NCBI GenBank assembly: GCA_017449065.1
Contig: JAFSKF010000026.1
Coordinates: forward strand, 1-32,973
Length of the DNA stretch: 32,973 bases
Source: Bacteroidales bacterium
Lineage (GTDB): Bacteria; Bacteroidota; Bacteroidia; Bacteroidales; UBA3663
Direction of reading: 5' to 3'
Shown here piece by piece: positions 30,929 to 32,973 of this stretch; within the stretch, counting starts at the first letter, position 1, and each line of letters opens with the position of its first letter. The translations under genes and the position numbers were made by a program. The notes under the pieces were generated by a model. It saw nothing but the letters and a program-made list of their open reading frames with translations, was not told the DNA's origin and made no database searches.

Positions 30929-32446
30929 CTATATCTCCTTCACCTCTTTTGAGAATACATCGTAGAACACGATAGTCTGCTGAACCAACCAGTTGAGTGC
31001 TTCTTCCGTCTTATCCGGGTCTGTCAAATCTGAATCATAAGAAATACCGATGGTCTTATCTTTTGCCTTAGGATTGGTATCCCATTTTGGCTCACAACCA
31101 AGGGCGAGGTTAATCTTATTCTTTCTGCTCTCCAGTGCAGGATAGTATTTAGCTACTACGGGGTTCCTTAGGTATAGCCTCACACTCACAAAGTTTTTCT
31201 GGGTATTGCAGATATTGTTCACTAAAATGTTCGAACGTCCTATTCTCACATTATACCAGTTTTGCGCTCGTGGCGTCTGTAGGGTAGGAATTACTCCCGT
31301 TGATTCCAGTTTATTTCTGAACTTCTTCCAGAAGTCACGATAGAACTTATGCGGTTCTGCTACCCTATTTGTATCAAAACGGGCATCAGACTTGCGGGTT
31401 CCATCATAGATACGATATTCATTCAACTCACGTCCCTGCTCATCCTTCCATGTGTCCCAACCGTTTGAAGAACCACCCACACAGAAATCTGATGCATCAC
31501 TTGGCGATTTGAAAACCACATCTTTCTTGACGATTCTTTTGCCTGCCTGCAATATGGTGTAGTCCTCCAGTTGCATGGCACGTTTCTTCTCAACTGCTGC
31601 CGTCAGATGCTTAGAATTTACTTCGCTGCCTTCCAATACGGTCAACGTCTGGTCTTTAATGTTGAACAATCCGTGGGCATTTGCATTTCTGGTCAGATGG
31701 CATTTTATAATATAGTTTGACTGAATAGGATTGGTCTGAGTAACAGTTTGTATCAATGTAACAGGAGTATGATTAACACCGTTTGTCGAAACGGTGAAGC
31801 GGAGCTGCGACAACATAGCCTTTATTTCATCCTCTGAGAAAGCATTGCCGTACTTATCCATTAGGTAGGGGCGCAAGCTTTCACTAATCTGTATCTGAGC
31901 ATTTGCTATCAGGCTTTCTTTAATCTTATTCAGGCTTGCCTGTCGCTCCATTTCCTGTAATCGCTCATTGCAGAAGTTGTCTATATTTTCCTTCGAGAAG
32001 TTGTCTTTCGAAAACAGTCCCACAATGCGTGCACCTCGTTTCTCTTCCAGGTCTATGGCCAGTTTAAATACAGAAATGACTTGGTTGGTGTTAGGCTTAT
32101 CGTAAAACACTTCTATGTGCTCACCAATATAGACACCCGTATTTAACTTCAGTTGGCGCATGTAAGACTCCAACTGATTGATGTCCTCTTTCTGTTGGAT
32201 ATGGTTCGGACGCTTTACCTCTATCACGAACTGATACTCATCATCGCGAGCTACAAGGATATCAGGCTCCATGCGGTTCCTATTGCCAATTCTTAGCGAT
32301 TGCTTATGGATAATCTCGCCATTCCAGGGCTCCCAGCCCAACAGCATCAGTTGGTTTTCAATGTGACGATGGTAGGTATCTTCTTCTACGTCGTGCTTCT
32401 TGTCCTCAATAAGGGGATAAACGAATTTCTTCCAAATTTCTTGCAT
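30929..32446 (-). CDS. PD-(D/E)XK nuclease-like protein with HsdR-N, DUF4357 and DUF4268 regions
   Basis: A 505-residue protein. Residues 1-130 look like the N-terminal nuclease domain of type I restriction HsdR subunits. The PD-(D/E)XK core is present: Glu60-Pro-Asp62 in RMEPDILVARDD and Glu76-x-Lys78 in FVIEVKRPNH. Residues 247-342 resemble DUF4357 (FNIKDQTLTVLEGSEV, then VFKSPSDASDF and GGSSNGWDTWKD). Residues 367-500 resemble DUF4268 (FYRDFWKKFRNKLE, NWYNVRIGRSNILVN, YPALESRKNKIN). No helicase domain or HsdM/HsdS is present, so it is not a classical type I subunit. The start lies one base after the stop of a DUF262-HNH gene, so the two are almost certainly coupled. Confidence 0.82.
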   Translation of the reverse strand: MQEIWKKFVYPLIEDKKHDVEEDTYHRHIENQLMLLGWEPWNGEIIHKQSLRIGNRNRMEPDILVARDDEYQFVIEVKRPNHIQQKEDINQLESYMRQLKLNTGVYIGEHIEVFYDKPNTNQVISVFKLAIDLEEKRGARIVGLFSKDNFSKENIDNFCNERLQEMERQASLNKIKESLIANAQIQISESLRPYLMDKYGNAFSEDEIKAMLSQLRFTVSTNGVNHTPVTLIQTVTQTNPIQSNYIIKCHLTRNANAHGLFNIKDQTLTVLEGSEVNSKHLTAAVEKKRAMQLEDYTILQAGKRIVKKDVVFKSPSDASDFCVGGSSNGWDTWKDEQGRELNEYRIYDGTRKSDARFDTNRVAEPHKFYRDFWKKFRNKLESTGVIPTLQTPRAQNWYNVRIGRSNILVNNICNTQKNFVSVRLYLRNPVVAKYYPALESRKNKINLALGCEPKWDTNPKAKDKTIGISYDSDLTDPDKTEEALNWLVQQTIVFYDVFSKEVKEI

Positions 32447-32447
32447 G

Positions 32448-32973
32448 TTATTTCGCCCCTTTCTTCCTGTTACATTCCTTACAAAGCATTTGGCAATTCT
32501 CGGCTGTTGTTACGCCGCCCTCTGCCCACGGCGTAATATGGTCGCCCTCCATTTCTTCCAACTCAAAGTGCTTGCCGCAATGGGCACAGATGCCTTGTTG
32601 CCGCTCATAGGCTTCACGCTTCTGCTTCTTGTCGAAAGTACGGAAAGAGAGGTCGCGCAGGTCGCCACTCAATACATAACTATAGATACCGGACTTTTTC
32701 ATAATCTCGTCATCTTCCATCAAGTCGTGTATGCGCTTTTCCAGTTCTGCCGTGTCATAAATCTGTTCGTGGTAAGTGTCGTAGAGCAAGCCCCAATCTA
32801 AGCCTTTCATTTCCTTGCGATACTTGATGAAGGTGGAGCGTACCCAAGTCACGATAGCCGAGAAGTAAGCCCAAAGCTGGTTGGCATTTGCATCGTCCTT
32901 GTGCTTCGACATATATTCGCTAACCTCTTTGATGCCTTCACGCCTTGCAGCCCATTGGAAGATGGTGTGCAGA
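32448..32973 (-). CDS. DUF262-type protein with C-terminal HNH nuclease (5' partial)
   Basis: About 175 residues are visible; the frame is open to the window edge, so the start lies outside. Translation upstream of the internal Met at 32912 reads LHTIFQWAARREGIKEVSEY and is typical of DUF262 proteins just before their C-terminal part. That is followed by ANQLWAYFSAIVTWVRSTF and KEMKGLDWGLLYDTYHEQI. The C-terminus is an HNH nuclease: zinc-type CAHC, then EMEGDHITPWAEGG, an Asn in TTAENCQML, and CKECN. DUF262 proteins include the GmrSD-type restriction enzymes that use nucleotide hydrolysis to sense modified DNA. The ParB-like DUF262 motifs lie outside the window. Confidence 0.8.
   Translation of the reverse strand, partial: LHTIFQWAARREGIKEVSEYMSKHKDDANANQLWAYFSAIVTWVRSTFIKYRKEMKGLDWGLLYDTYHEQIYDTAELEKRIHDLMEDDEIMKKSGIYSYVLSGDLRDLSFRTFDKKQKREAYERQQGICAHCGKHFELEEMEGDHITPWAEGGVTTAENCQMLCKECNRKKGAK

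Overview
The window looks like a chromosomal segment of a Bacteroidales bacterium, most likely Prevotella or a close relative. This rests on repeated promoters of the Bacteroidetes type (TTTG, 20 bp, TAnnTTTG), weak or absent Shine-Dalgarno sites before most genes, and family content such as a PG_1098-like methyltransferase, DUF2027-Smr, MuiA/DUF4139, a FeoA-FeoB fusion and an exported pectinase. The taxonomic call is inference from family recognition; no search was run.

Layout. 1-2143 (+): the 3' end of manA, then a DUF362 lipoprotein and a DUF2027-Smr protein as a two-gene unit. 2172-5268 (-): a five-gene run read from a clear promoter, efp - radC - yqeY - ybaK-type tRNA editing protein - acyl-ACP thioesterase. 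5473-11118 (+): rpmH, which has a promoter divergent from efp, then ravA-viaA-like AAA+/VWA genes, the feoAB fusion and a 51-residue Cys-rich FeoB-associated protein. 11237-13363 (+): an exported pectate lyase-pectinesterase fusion. 13450-15392: an MFS transporter of the fosmidomycin-resistance type, with four short promoter-plus-hairpin elements around it. Three of these are copies of one family and look like small RNA genes. 15531-18112 (-): a MuiA-like protein and a CorA transporter. 18241-22453 (+): a methyltransferase fused to an exported BamE-like domain, endonuclease III and a dGTPase. 22494-25395 (+): uxuB-uxuA for hexuronate breakdown. 25545-26876 (+): an NCS2 purine permease. 26869-28593 (-): a Sel1-repeat protein. 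28754-29233 (+): a low-molecular-weight phosphatase. 29198-29761 (-): a lipoprotein.

The right end, from about 29.76 kb, is accessory in character. About 1.17 kb carries no convincing gene but holds small palindromes and 11-bp tandem repeats. It is followed by a tightly linked pair on the minus strand: a DUF262-HNH protein cut by the window edge, and a PD-(D/E)XK protein with HsdR-N, DUF4357 and DUF4268 regions. This pair is the best candidate for a defence system here.

The most interesting non-coding signal is the three-copy hairpin element family at 13.45-15.39 kb. Its core is conserved, and one stem position changes as G-U, G-C and A-U between copies, as expected for a selected RNA structure. 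Pectin breakdown (PL-CE8) and hexuronate catabolism (uxuBA) may be metabolically linked but are not adjacent, and no SusC/SusD pair is present.
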